Of a DNA stretch of 7,745 nucleotides, positions 1 through 6,753 are shown piece by piece; position 1 is the first letter of the stretch; each line of letters opens with the position of its first letter. The translations under genes were made by a program, and so were the position numbers. The notes under the pieces were generated by a model. The model made no database searches. It was given only the letters and a program-made list of their open reading frames with translations, and had not been told where the DNA came from. Source of the stretch: JBIOHJ01 sp044448905 (GTDB lineage Bacteria > Bacteroidota > Bacteroidia > AKYH767-A > OLB10); contig JBIOHJ010000140.1 in NCBI GenBank assembly GCA_044448905.1, forward strand, positions 1-7,745. Reading direction: 5' to 3'.

Positions 1-306
1 CATTAGTTGAAGCAGTTATCATTTAGCACATTTCGGTTATGAAAAAAATGTTCTTCCAGTGATCAATGGCCGTATAAGTTATATTGTTCAAAATCATAAT
101 AATCATAATAATAAATGTTGTTAAAAATTTTTAATTCAAAGTTTATATAACTTCAAAAGAATAAAATACATGTTCTCAATTTAGAAAATTGCTTTAAAAA
201 CAGTAAAACAAATACATATATAATAATGAAAACGACTGCTAAGTTTAAAAGAATTATTACATTATCCAAATTAAATTCAAACTATTTTTATTAATCCAAA
301 CCTGTT
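1..306. other. AT-rich stretch without a supportable gene
   Basis: This stretch is very rich in A and T and has stops in all frames. It contains a short ATAATCATAATAAT-like run around 95-115 and a perfect 14-base palindrome, TTAAAAATTTTTAA, at 121-134; such palindromes arise easily in AT-rich DNA. A 9-mer one base off a DnaA box (TTATCCAAA, 262-270) also occurs. No GC-rich hairpin with a U tract follows the minus-strand gene ending at 307, so no terminator can be assigned. A CAT at positions 1-3 could be the start codon of a minus-strand gene lying outside the window, but nothing supports this. Confidence 0.6.
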
Positions 307-1038
307 TCAGAAATTCGGAGTTGAAACCAGCCATTCGCTCCGTGGTGTTCTTCTCCTTTCGCGCCTGCTGCCAAGATAAGGTCTCATTTTAAACGCCCTA
401 GCATTTAAGTCGAAATATTTCATGGTCCAGCCCGAATCGCTGTATTCCCTGTTTACTCCAATGAACCCTCCCGGAAGCAACTGAAACGGTTCGCTGATAA
501 AATTCGTAAAGTCATACCGCGTACCGGGTGGATGGGCAAAATCTTCGAACCATGCCGGAAGAACAAAATCGGAAACACTGACTCCGTTAATATCATATCC
601 GAATTGTTCACCTTCGCAGGCATCACAAACTTCATACGAATATAAAACAAATGTACCATCTTCCTCTTCCTTTCTTGCCAATAGATTGTTTCCGGGATCT
701 TCAATCATTTCAAGCAATTCATGCGAAGCGGTGTTTGACCAAGGCTGATTATATTGCATTAATGAACGTGCAAAAATATGCCCGATCGGAAGTCGTTCAG
801 GTGTAAGGTCATGATATCCTGAAGCATCGGCAGTGGCATGATCATCCGTAATTACCAGCCACCAGAAACCGGGAGGTACCTGCTGATTCCTGCTGAAAAA
901 ATAAAGCGTTGCGCCTTCGCCCCAGACCGGTTCAAAATCGCGTGTAACTTGTATCTGCAATGCATTCATCACACGAATTGCTTCCTGATCGGAAACTGCA
1001 GTACTCGAATTGATAAAAGCAATATTTCGGTTTGCCAT
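307..1038 (-). CDS. Conserved protein of unknown function with SHELLE...DP motif (possible metal-binding protein)
   Basis: A 243-residue protein read from ATG (complement of 1036-1038) to TGA (complement of 307-309). It has no signal peptide or membrane segment. Visible motifs, in order, are GYHDLTPERLPIGHIFA (about 74-90), SHELLEMIEDP (105-115; His106, Glu107, Glu110, Asp114), YEVCDACEG (135-143), VSDFVLPAWF (155-164), YDF (175-177) and PGGFIG (189-194), then a basic tail, GSRRERRR (223-230). From memory, this motif order recurs in a widespread family of uncharacterised bacterial proteins of similar length. The HE pair followed by acidic residues suggests a metal site, but it is HELLE rather than the HExxH of zinc proteases, so protease activity is only a guess. 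An AAGGTGAG sequence lies about 12 bases upstream of the ATG. It is transcribed divergently from parE and appears to stand alone. The ORF is solid; the function is unknown. Confidence 0.85.
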   Translation of the reverse strand: MANRNIAFINSSTAVSDQEAIRVMNALQIQVTRDFEPVWGEGATLYFFSRNQQVPPGFWWLVITDDHATADASGYHDLTPERLPIGHIFARSLMQYNQPWSNTASHELLEMIEDPGNNLLARKEEEDGTFVLYSYEVCDACEGEQFGYDINGVSVSDFVLPAWFEDFAHPPGTRYDFTNFISEPFQLLPGGFIGVNREYSDSGWTMKYFDLNARAFKMRPYLGSRRERRRTPRSEWLVSTPNF

Positions 1039-1067
1039 AAGTTATGATATCTCACCTTAATGAAGGA

Positions 1068-1098
1068 CAAAGGAATGAAATAAATTGAAATTTACAAA
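1068..1098 (-). promoter_or_regulatory. Candidate Bacteroidota-type promoter for the minus-strand gene
   Basis: Read on the minus strand, TTTG (complement of 1095-1098) is followed after 19 bases by TTCCTTTG (complement of 1068-1075). The pair resembles the Bacteroidota -33 TTTG and -7 TAnnTTTG elements, with one mismatch in the -7 box. On the plus strand the two boxes appear as a direct repeat, ACAAAGGAAT, at 1067-1076 and 1094-1103. Transcription would begin near 1064, giving a leader of roughly 25 bases before the ATG at 1038. The spacing fits, but the boxes are short and the -7 is imperfect. Confidence 0.4.
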
Positions 1099-1162
1099 GG
1101 AATTTTTATTTTTAAAAAGAGAGGGCATCCTCCTGTAAATCCTAGAATTTTATTCTTTAGGT

Positions 1163-1198
1163 TTATCCACAAAACAGGGTTAATAATACTGTTGATAA
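1163..1198. promoter_or_regulatory. Inverted pair of DnaA-box-like sites
   Basis: TTATCCACA at 1163-1171 is a perfect match to the classical DnaA-box consensus TTATNCACA. TGTTGATAA at 1190-1198 is the opposite-strand form with one mismatch. The two are separated by 18 mostly AT-rich bases and form a 10-base inverted repeat (1162-1171 region against 1190-1199) with one mispair. The pair lies in the divergent spacer upstream of parE. A single good box could be chance; a role in replication or DnaA-dependent regulation is an inference. Confidence 0.35.
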
Positions 1199-1235
1199 AT
1201 CCGACCTCTCCCCTACGCAATGCCTCTGTAATGGC

Positions 1236-1243
1236 TATTTTTG
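1236..1243 (+). promoter_or_regulatory. -7 element (TATTTTTG) of the parE-parC promoter
   Basis: TATTTTTG matches the Bacteroidota -7 consensus TAnnTTTG exactly and lies 20 bases before the ATG at 1264. No clear -33 TTTG is seen about 26 bases upstream, in a C-rich stretch near 1205-1217. Initiation near 1247 would give a leader of about 15 bases and would rule out the longer in-frame starts at 1192 (TTG) and 1231 (ATG). Confidence 0.45.
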
Positions 1244-1263
1244 AGGCGAAACAAGTTAATATT

Positions 1264-3126
1264 ATGGCAAAAAAAGAATTAGGTCATAGCTACACTGAAG
1301 CGAGCATACAAAGTTTAGACTGGAAAGAACATATCCGTTTAAGACCCGGAATGTACATCGGCAAACTCGGTGACGGTTCATCGAAAGATGACGGCATTTA
1401 TGTTTTACTGAAGGAAACTATGGATAACTGCATTGACGAGCATACGATGGGCTATGGAAAAAAAATTGAAGTGGAAATAAAAGACGGAATTGTTTCGGTG
1501 CGTGATTACGGAAGAGGAATTCCGCTTGGAAAAGTTATTGATTGTGTTTCGAAAATAAATACCGGTGGAAAATATGACAGTACGGCTTTCCAGAAATCGG
1601 TCGGGCTTAATGGAGTTGGAACCAAAGCGGTAAATGCATTGTCTGCAAATTTTAAAGTGCAATCTATCCGCGAAGGAAAAACGGTTATTGCTGAATTCGA
1701 GAGAGGCAGTCTCAAAAAACATCAGAAAGAAAAGCCCTCGCAGGAAAAAGAAGGTACTTTGATTTCTTTCATTCCAGATGATACTGTTTTTAAAAATTAC
1801 CGTTATGATGAACAGTACGTTGAAAAATTATTACAGAATTACACTTACCTGAATGTCGGCTTATCCATTTATTTCAACGGCAAGGAATACAAATCGGAAA
1901 ATGGCTTGACCGATTTACTGAGAACCAATTTAACAGAAGAGCCCCTGTACCCGATTGTTCATCTTAAAGACAAAGACATCGAAATAGCCTTTACACACAC
2001 TACATCGTATGGCGAAGAATATTATTCGTTTGTAAACGGACAGCATACAACGCAGGGTGGAACGCATCTTGCCGCTTTCCGCGAAGCCATTGTAAAAACA
2101 GTTCGTGAGTTTTACAAAAAGGAATTTGAACCCAGCGATGTGCGCGAATCCATCGAAGCTGCCATCAGCATCCGAATACAGGAGCCTGTATTTGAATCAC
2201 AAACTAAGACAAAACTTGGCTCACAAAATACTTCCCCTAACGGTCCGTCATTACGTAACTGGATAAATGATTTTGTAAAAAACCAGCTCGATAATTACCT
2301 TCATAAGCATCCTGAAATTGCCGAGATATGGAAAAAGAAAATTGAGCAATCGGAAAAAGAACGCAAAGAAATTGCCGGAATTAAAAAGCTGGCTAATGAG
2401 CGTGCCAAAAAAGCAAATCTTCATAATAAAAAATTGCGCGATTGCCGAGTGCATTTCAACAGCAAACATGCCGACAGGTTTGAATCAACATTATTTATTA
2501 CCGAGGGAGATTCGGCAAGCGGAAGCATTACCACTTCGCGTGATGTAAATACACAGGCTGTATTCAGCCTCAGGGGAAAGCCGCTGAATTGTTTTGGCCT
2601 CACAAAAAAAATCGTTTACGAAAACGAAGAATTCAATCTTTTGCAAAACGCATTGAACATTGAAAACGGCTTGGAGGAATTGCGTTACAACCAGGTTGTA
2701 ATTGCCACCGATGCTGATGTGGACGGTATGCACATTCGCTTATTGCTGCTTACTTTCTTTTTACAGTTTTTCCCTGACTTGGTAAAAAACAATCATGTGT
2801 ATATTCTGCAAACACCGTTGTTCAGGGTACGGAATAAAAAAGAAACTATTTATTGTTACAGCGAACAGGAACGGGTTAATGCCATAGAAAAACTCGGACC
2901 TAAACCTGAGATTACCCGTTTCAAAGGACTTGGCGAAATTTCGCCTGATGAGTTTAAAAATTTTATTAATAAAAACATACGGCTTGAACCGGTAAGTACC
3001 GAAGGAGAACAATCCGTACAGACATTACTTGATTATTACATGGGAAAAAACACTCCCGAACGGCAGGAGTTTATTGTAAAGAATTTGAAGTTGGAAGAAG
3101 AGTTGGAACCTGAATTATCAGAATAA
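1264..3126 (+). CDS. parE: DNA topoisomerase IV subunit B (ParE)
   Basis: This is the ATPase subunit of the type IIA topoisomerase that unlinks daughter chromosomes; it pairs with ParC to form a ParC2ParE2 tetramer. From the ATG at 1264 it is 620 residues, within the usual range. The GHKL ATPase domain shows KETMDNCIDE (50-59; Glu51 as likely general base, Asn55 for magnesium), DYGRGIP (81-87), TGGKYD (100-105) and the ATP lid GLNGVG (114-119). The transducer has the QTKTKLG loop (313-319). The TOPRIM domain has EGDSASG (414-420; Glu414), DADVDG (483-488) and RFKGLGE (552-558). All key catalytic residues are present. The frame is open back to a TTG at 1192, but MAKKELGHSY at 1264 is a natural N-terminus for this family and a -7 element lies just upstream. 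There is no Shine-Dalgarno, as is common in this phylum. It is the first gene of an operon with parC, 40 bases downstream. Whether this phylum's pair is called topoisomerase IV or a second gyrase varies between annotations. Confidence 0.96.
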   Translation: MAKKELGHSYTEASIQSLDWKEHIRLRPGMYIGKLGDGSSKDDGIYVLLKETMDNCIDEHTMGYGKKIEVEIKDGIVSVRDYGRGIPLGKVIDCVSKINTGGKYDSTAFQKSVGLNGVGTKAVNALSANFKVQSIREGKTVIAEFERGSLKKHQKEKPSQEKEGTLISFIPDDTVFKNYRYDEQYVEKLLQNYTYLNVGLSIYFNGKEYKSENGLTDLLRTNLTEEPLYPIVHLKDKDIEIAFTHTTSYGEEYYSFVNGQHTTQGGTHLAAFREAIVKTVREFYKKEFEPSDVRESIEAAISIRIQEPVFESQTKTKLGSQNTSPNGPSLRNWINDFVKNQLDNYLHKHPEIAEIWKKKIEQSEKERKEIAGIKKLANERAKKANLHNKKLRDCRVHFNSKHADRFESTLFITEGDSASGSITTSRDVNTQAVFSLRGKPLNCFGLTKKIVYENEEFNLLQNALNIENGLEELRYNQVVIATDADVDGMHIRLLLLTFFLQFFPDLVKNNHVYILQTPLFRVRNKKETIYCYSEQERVNAIEKLGPKPEITRFKGLGEISPDEFKNFINKNIRLEPVSTEGEQSVQTLLDYYMGKNTPERQEFIVKNLKLEEELEPELSE

Positions 3127-3166
3127 AAAAACAAAACATTCGCTTATTACAAAACAAAATTTTTGA

Positions 3167-4672
3167 ATGGCAAAAAAGAAAAACATAAAATCCGAATCTA
3201 TTCCGGAGCAGCCCAAAGAAGTAATCCAGCATATTCCGATTTCAGGAATGTTTCAAAACTGGTTTTTGGATTACGCATCGTATGTGATACTTGAACGTGC
3301 TGTTCCGTATCTCGATGACGGACTAAAGCCTGTGCAGCGCAGGATTATGCACTCCATGTGGGAATTGGAAGACGGGAGATACAATAAAGTTGCCAACCTG
3401 ATTGGCAACACAATGAAATACCATCCTCATGGCGATGCTTCTATCGGAGATGCATTGACGCAAATGGGGCAAAAAGATTTGCTGATTGATATGCAGGGAA
3501 ACTGGGGAAATATTTATACCGGTGATGCGGCAGCTGCTCCTCGTTATATTGAGGCACGCCTTTCGAAATTTGCCCTGGATGTAATGTTCAATCCCAAGAC
3601 TACCTTATGGCAGCTATCTTATGATGGCAGGAATAAAGAGCCGGTATCGCTTCCTGTAAAATTTCCATTGCTGCTTGCTTTAGGTGTGGAAGGAATTGCG
3701 GTGGGTTTGGCATGCAAAATTCTTCCTCATAATTTTTGTGAGCTGATACAGGGCTCCATTGATGTTTTAAGAAAAAGAAAAACAAACATCCTCCCTGATT
3801 TTCCAACGGGCGGCATAGCCGATTTTCGAAACTACAATGACGGATTGCGTGGCGGCAGAATCAAAGTGCGTGCTTCTATCGAAAAGAAAGACCGCAAAAC
3901 ATTGCTCATAAAAGAAATTCCCTTTGGTACTACAACACAATCCATTATTGATTCGATTCTTGCCGCTAATGAAAAAGGAAAATTAAGAGTGAAAAAAGTG
4001 GAAGATAATACAGCAGCGCAGGTGGAGATTGCAATTTATCTGCATCCGGATTCGGCTGAAGATTCTGATAAAACCATCGAAGCACTATATGCTTTTACGG
4101 AATGTGAAGTTTCTATTTCGCCAAACGCATGTGTGATTGTTGACGGCAAGCCGAATTTCATGAACGTGAATGAAATTCTAAAATTATCAGCGCTGAATAC
4201 GCAGGAATTGCTAAAGCGCGAACTGGAAATTCAATTGGCTGAGCTGATGGAAGACTGGCATTTTTCTTCTTTGGAAAAAATATTTATTGAAAACAAAATA
4301 TACCGCAAGATTGAAGATTGCGAAACATGGGAAGCTGTAATTAAAGCTATTGACAAGGGATTAACTCCTTTCAAAAAACAACTGAAACGCCAGGTAACTG
4401 AAGAAGATATTGTAAAGCTTACCGAGATAAAAATAAAACGTATTTCAAAATTCGATTCGTTTAAAGCAGATGAGCATATTAAGGCGCTGAATGCTAAAAT
4501 GAAAGAGGTGAAAGAAAATCTTGCTAACCTTACTCAATACGCAATTTCTTATTTTAAAGAACTGTTGAAGAAATATGGTAAAGGAAAAGAGCGTAAAACA
4601 AAAATATCGGAAGCGGGCTTTGAACAAATTGAAGCAAGAAGCGTGGTGATTGACAATGTAAAACTAATGTAA
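3167..4672 (+). CDS. parC: DNA topoisomerase IV subunit A (ParC), N-terminal breakage-reunion part, frameshifted
   Basis: This is the DNA-cleaving subunit partnering ParE. The 501-residue open frame starts at ATG 3167 (MAKKKNIKSE) and covers the winged-helix, tower and coiled-coil regions. Motifs are GLKPVQRRIMHSM (52-64), YHPHGDASIGDALTQMGQ (85-102), GNWGN (111-115) and the catalytic tyrosine in APRYIEARLSKF (Tyr127), followed by FNPKTT, LPVKFPLLLALGVEGIAVG and LPHNF. The position equivalent to E. coli GyrA Ser83 is Ala91, which I recall as usual for this subunit in Bacteroidota. The frame ends at TAA 4670-4672 straight after EARSVVIDNVKL, where family members continue with YVNREEGF-type sequence. 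That sequence is present in the neighbouring frame from 4669. Restoring one base near 4666 gives a single protein of about 744 residues, slightly short for Bacteroidota ParC. The damage may be a sequencing or assembly error or a real mutation. Because parC is normally essential, an error or a functional split is more likely than simple loss. Confidence 0.93.
   Translation: MAKKKNIKSESIPEQPKEVIQHIPISGMFQNWFLDYASYVILERAVPYLDDGLKPVQRRIMHSMWELEDGRYNKVANLIGNTMKYHPHGDASIGDALTQMGQKDLLIDMQGNWGNIYTGDAAAAPRYIEARLSKFALDVMFNPKTTLWQLSYDGRNKEPVSLPVKFPLLLALGVEGIAVGLACKILPHNFCELIQGSIDVLRKRKTNILPDFPTGGIADFRNYNDGLRGGRIKVRASIEKKDRKTLLIKEIPFGTTTQSIIDSILAANEKGKLRVKKVEDNTAAQVEIAIYLHPDSAEDSDKTIEALYAFTECEVSISPNACVIVDGKPNFMNVNEILKLSALNTQELLKRELEIQLAELMEDWHFSSLEKIFIENKIYRKIEDCETWEAVIKAIDKGLTPFKKQLKRQVTEEDIVKLTEIKIKRISKFDSFKADEHIKALNAKMKEVKENLANLTQYAISYFKELLKKYGKGKERKTKISEAGFEQIEARSVVIDNVKLM
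4664..4672 (+). other. Frameshift site within parC (apparent one-base deletion)
   Basis: The sequence here reads AAA CTA ATG TAA ACC in the upstream frame. Inserting one T gives AAA CTA TAT GTA AAC CGT, which encodes K-L-Y-V-N-R and joins two segments that belong together in the family. The upstream frame stops at 4670; the downstream frame is open back only to the TGA at 4651-4653, so the shift must lie within about 4654-4669. No canonical X-XXY-YYZ slippery heptamer is present. AAAA at 4660-4663 would permit a simple -1 slip, giving K-T-N-V-N-R, but nothing else suggests programmed frameshifting. Confidence 0.85.
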
Positions 4673-5400
4673 ACCGTGAAGAAGGTTTTGCCGGCTACGG
4701 ATTGAAAAAAGATGAATTGGTTTGTGATTGTTCCGATCTTGATGATATTATCGCATTTTCGGGTGACGGAAAATTTATGGTTGGAAAAATTGAGGAGAAA
4801 AAATATTTTGGCAAAGACCTCAGGCATATCGCGGTATTCGAAAAAAATGGCGAGCCCATTATTTATAATATGATTTACCGTGACGGGTTAAAAGGAAGCG
4901 TGATGGTAAAACGTTTTGCTGTCGAAGGGGTAACTCGTGATAAATTTTACGAACTAACCAAAGGAAATGAAAATTCCAAAGTGCTTTTCTTTTCGTTATC
5001 AAAAGCTGATGACGGGCCTGAAGTGGAAGTGATTTTAAAACCACGACCTAAGTTGAGGAACCTGGTTATTAAAATTAATTTTAATGATGTGCTGATTAAA
5101 AACCGTTCGGCTATCGGAACTACCGTAACTAAATTCCCTGTGCAGAAAGTAGTAAAGACCGGGAAAATTATTCCTTCGTCATTACCTAAACAGTCTAATG
5201 GTGAAGAAACAGGTAACAGTAACGGGAAAGTATCAGCTGATCAGAAAAACAAACCTTCATTGAAAGATAATTTGTCAGCAAAGAAAACAGAGCCTGAACC
5301 TGCGCGAATGGAAAATTCAATTTCAGGTACCCGCAAAAAATCTTTTATCAAAGCAGTCGCAACGAGAAAAGAAAAGTTTCAGATGAAGCTTGAATTGTAG
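4669..5400 (+). CDS. parC: ParC C-terminal beta-pinwheel domain, continuation of frameshifted parC
   Basis: These are 243 codons in the frame one base before that of the upstream part, ending at TAG 5398-5400. It begins VNREEGFAGYGLKKDE and continues CDCSDLDDIIAF, GDGKFMVGKI, GKDLRHIAVF, YNMIYRDG and VKRFAVEGVTRDK, the repeated blade-like strands of the GyrA/ParC C-terminal domain that contacts and wraps DNA. Roughly the last 80 residues (from TGKIIPSSLP) form a Lys/Ser-rich low-complexity tail. I do not see a gyrase-style QRRGGKG box, which fits a decatenase rather than a supercoiling gyrase. The first usable start in this frame is a TTG at 4702 with no ribosome binding site, so independent expression is doubtful and this is best read as the 3' half of parC. 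The long intact frame argues that any frameshift is recent or an artefact. Confidence 0.88.
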   Translation, partial: VNREEGFAGYGLKKDELVCDCSDLDDIIAFSGDGKFMVGKIEEKKYFGKDLRHIAVFEKNGEPIIYNMIYRDGLKGSVMVKRFAVEGVTRDKFYELTKGNENSKVLFFSLSKADDGPEVEVILKPRPKLRNLVIKINFNDVLIKNRSAIGTTVTKFPVQKVVKTGKIIPSSLPKQSNGEETGNSNGKVSADQKNKPSLKDNLSAKKTEPEPARMENSISGTRKKSFIKAVATRKEKFQMKLEL

Positions 5401-5460
5401 CAGTTCTTTTTCAGAATTACTATTACCACATCTATTTCCGCTAAACTGTATTGCATCAGT

Positions 5461-5468
5461 TACTTTTG
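5461..5468 (+). promoter_or_regulatory. -7 element (TACTTTTG) of the methyltransferase promoter
   Basis: TACTTTTG matches the Bacteroidota -7 consensus TAnnTTTG exactly. It lies in the 74-base gap between parC and the methyltransferase gene and ends only 6 bases before the ATG at 5475. Initiation about 7 bases from its centre would fall at roughly 5471-5474, giving an almost leaderless message. A weak -33 candidate, TTTC, sits at 5435-5438. This argues against the longer TTG start at 5451, which would lie upstream of the promoter element. Confidence 0.5.
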
Positions 5469-5474
5469 CGCCTG

Positions 5475-6656
5475 ATGCGCGAACATTCTTATTTATTAAA
5501 AGCTAAGGAAATTATTTCGGCCTTACCCCCAAATGAGCCGTTGCGTCTTTTCCTGAAAAAATATTTCAGGCAGCATCGCGAAATGGGTTCTCACGACAGG
5601 AAAATTGCTTCATCGGTTGTTTATAATTTTTTTCGTTTGGGTAAAACATTACCAAACCTGGAAACAGAGCAAAGGATTGCAATAGCAAATTTTCTGCTGC
5701 AAAATGAAACCTCTCCCTTGCTACACTATTTGCTTACTAGTTATTCTTCGCTTAATGCGGCTAAAATAAATCTGCCGCTTGAAGAAAAAATAAATTTAGT
5801 TAAACAACTGTACCCTGAATTTGCTATAAATGATATTTTTCCATTTGAAAAACATTTGTCGGAAGAAATTGATAAGGACTCTTTTTTCAAATCGTTTTTA
5901 GTTCAGCCGTTGGTTTGGATAAGAATACGGGAAGGTTTTGTTGAAACGATTTTAAGGGAAATAAAGCAGTTGGAAGTTGGTAATTGGCCACTGGCAGAAA
6001 AAGAAAAAATTCTTTCTTTCGAACCTTCCACACCTTTAGACAAAACCAAATCATATCAAAAAGGATTTTTTGAAATACAGGATGTGTCATCGCAGCAAAC
6101 TGCAAATTATTTTGAAGCTAGCAAAGATGACTGCTGGTGGGACTGCTGCGCGGGTTCCGGGGGGAAAAGTTTGCTGTTCAAAGATAAATTTCCGGAAGTA
6201 AAATTATTGGTAACCGATTCGCGCGAAGCAATTTTACAAAATGCAAAAGAACGATTTACAAAAGCCGGAGTAAAAAATTACCAAATCAAAACTCTTGACC
6301 TTTTATCTCCGAACCCCGAACTCCCGACTCATAACTCACTGGAGGGAATCATAGCCGATGTTCCCTGCACCGGAAGCGGCACATGGGCGCGCACTCCCGA
6401 AATGCTTTCTTTTTTTAATGAAAAACAAATTGATGAATATGTAGCGCAGCAAATGTTGATTTTAAAAAATATTTCTCCATGTCTTAAACCCGGTAAGCCT
6501 TTGGTTTACATTACCTGCTCGGTTTTCAAAAAAGAAAATGAGGATGTGGTTGATTATGCCGTTAAGCATCTTGGCTACCGGTTAGATAAGAAAGAATATT
6601 TTACAGGTTATGATAAGCGGGCTGATACGTTGTTTGCGGCACGGTTAATTAAGTGA
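5475..6656 (+). CDS. RsmB/NOP-family RNA (cytosine-C5)-methyltransferase
   Basis: A predicted SAM-dependent enzyme that methylates C5 of cytosine in RNA, probably rRNA (RsmB, Sun/Fmu, NOP2 family); the exact target cannot be read from the sequence. From ATG 5475 it is 393 residues. The helical N-terminal part (about 1-140, with SHDRKIASSVVYNFFR at 39-54) resembles the NusB-like domain of RsmB. The catalytic domain has FFEIQDVSSQ (198-207), SAM-binding motif I WDCCAGSGGKS (222-232), Asp248 in TDSR, motif IV DVPCTGSGTWAR (295-306; Cys298, product release) and motif VI YITCSVFKKENE (345-356; Cys348, nucleophile). Both cysteines are present, so it should be active. It lacks a PUA domain. A TTG at 5451 would add eight residues but precedes the likely promoter. 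It is downstream of parC on the same strand, apparently with its own promoter. Two clusters of 7-base repeats interrupt the less conserved parts of the gene. Confidence 0.9.
   Translation: MREHSYLLKAKEIISALPPNEPLRLFLKKYFRQHREMGSHDRKIASSVVYNFFRLGKTLPNLETEQRIAIANFLLQNETSPLLHYLLTSYSSLNAAKINLPLEEKINLVKQLYPEFAINDIFPFEKHLSEEIDKDSFFKSFLVQPLVWIRIREGFVETILREIKQLEVGNWPLAEKEKILSFEPSTPLDKTKSYQKGFFEIQDVSSQQTANYFEASKDDCWWDCCAGSGGKSLLFKDKFPEVKLLVTDSREAILQNAKERFTKAGVKNYQIKTLDLLSPNPELPTHNSLEGIIADVPCTGSGTWARTPEMLSFFNEKQIDEYVAQQMLILKNISPCLKPGKPLVYITCSVFKKENEDVVDYAVKHLGYRLDKKEYFTGYDKRADTLFAARLIK
5968..5995 (+). repeat. Degenerate heptamer tandem repeat inside the methyltransferase gene (cluster 1)
   Basis: Four consecutive 7-base units: AGTTGGA, AGTTGGT, AATTGGC, CACTGGC. 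They encode part of KQLEVGNWPLAE (about residues 164-175) in the variable linker before the catalytic domain. The period is not a multiple of three, so the pattern is not a protein repeat. It looks like a small DNA tandem repeat absorbed into the reading frame. Confidence 0.5.
6309..6336 (+). repeat. Degenerate heptamer tandem repeat inside the methyltransferase gene (cluster 2)
   Basis: Four consecutive 7-base units: CCGAACC, CCGAACT, CCCGACT, CATAACT, perhaps extended by CACTGGA to 6343. They encode SPNPELPTHNSLE (about 278-290), a loop just before motif IV, where family members normally have a variable-length stretch. The insert leaves the conserved motifs intact. Confidence 0.5.
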
Positions 6657-6753
6657 CATTGTCGTCTTGAGTAAAATAACTTTTATACCTGGTTATAAGA
6701 TTTTAACTTAAGAATACAATAGTTTACCCTTCCGGACCGGGATTTTCCGGTGA

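Noticed and set aside
1123..1134. GAGG-GCAT-CCTC hairpin in the divergent spacer
   Set aside because: Only four base pairs with no U tract; too short to call a terminator or operator.
1192..1263. Longer parE start (TTG 1192 or ATG 1231)
   Set aside because: The extra residues do not resemble the family N-terminus, and a -7 promoter element lies at 1236-1243, after both candidates.
3089..3107. Repeated AGTTGGA at the end of parE resembling the heptamer clusters
   Set aside because: The two copies are 12 bases apart, not 7, and encode an ordinary Glu/Leu-rich C-terminus.
4660..4672. Programmed -1 frameshift in parC
   Set aside because: No canonical slippery heptamer, and the simplest repair is a single inserted T that restores the expected Tyr; kept only as a remote possibility.
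6680..6699. Hairpin terminator after the methyltransferase gene
   Set aside because: CTTTTATACCTGGTTATAAG looks like an inverted repeat, but pairing needs bulges and leaves a one-base loop; no U tract follows.
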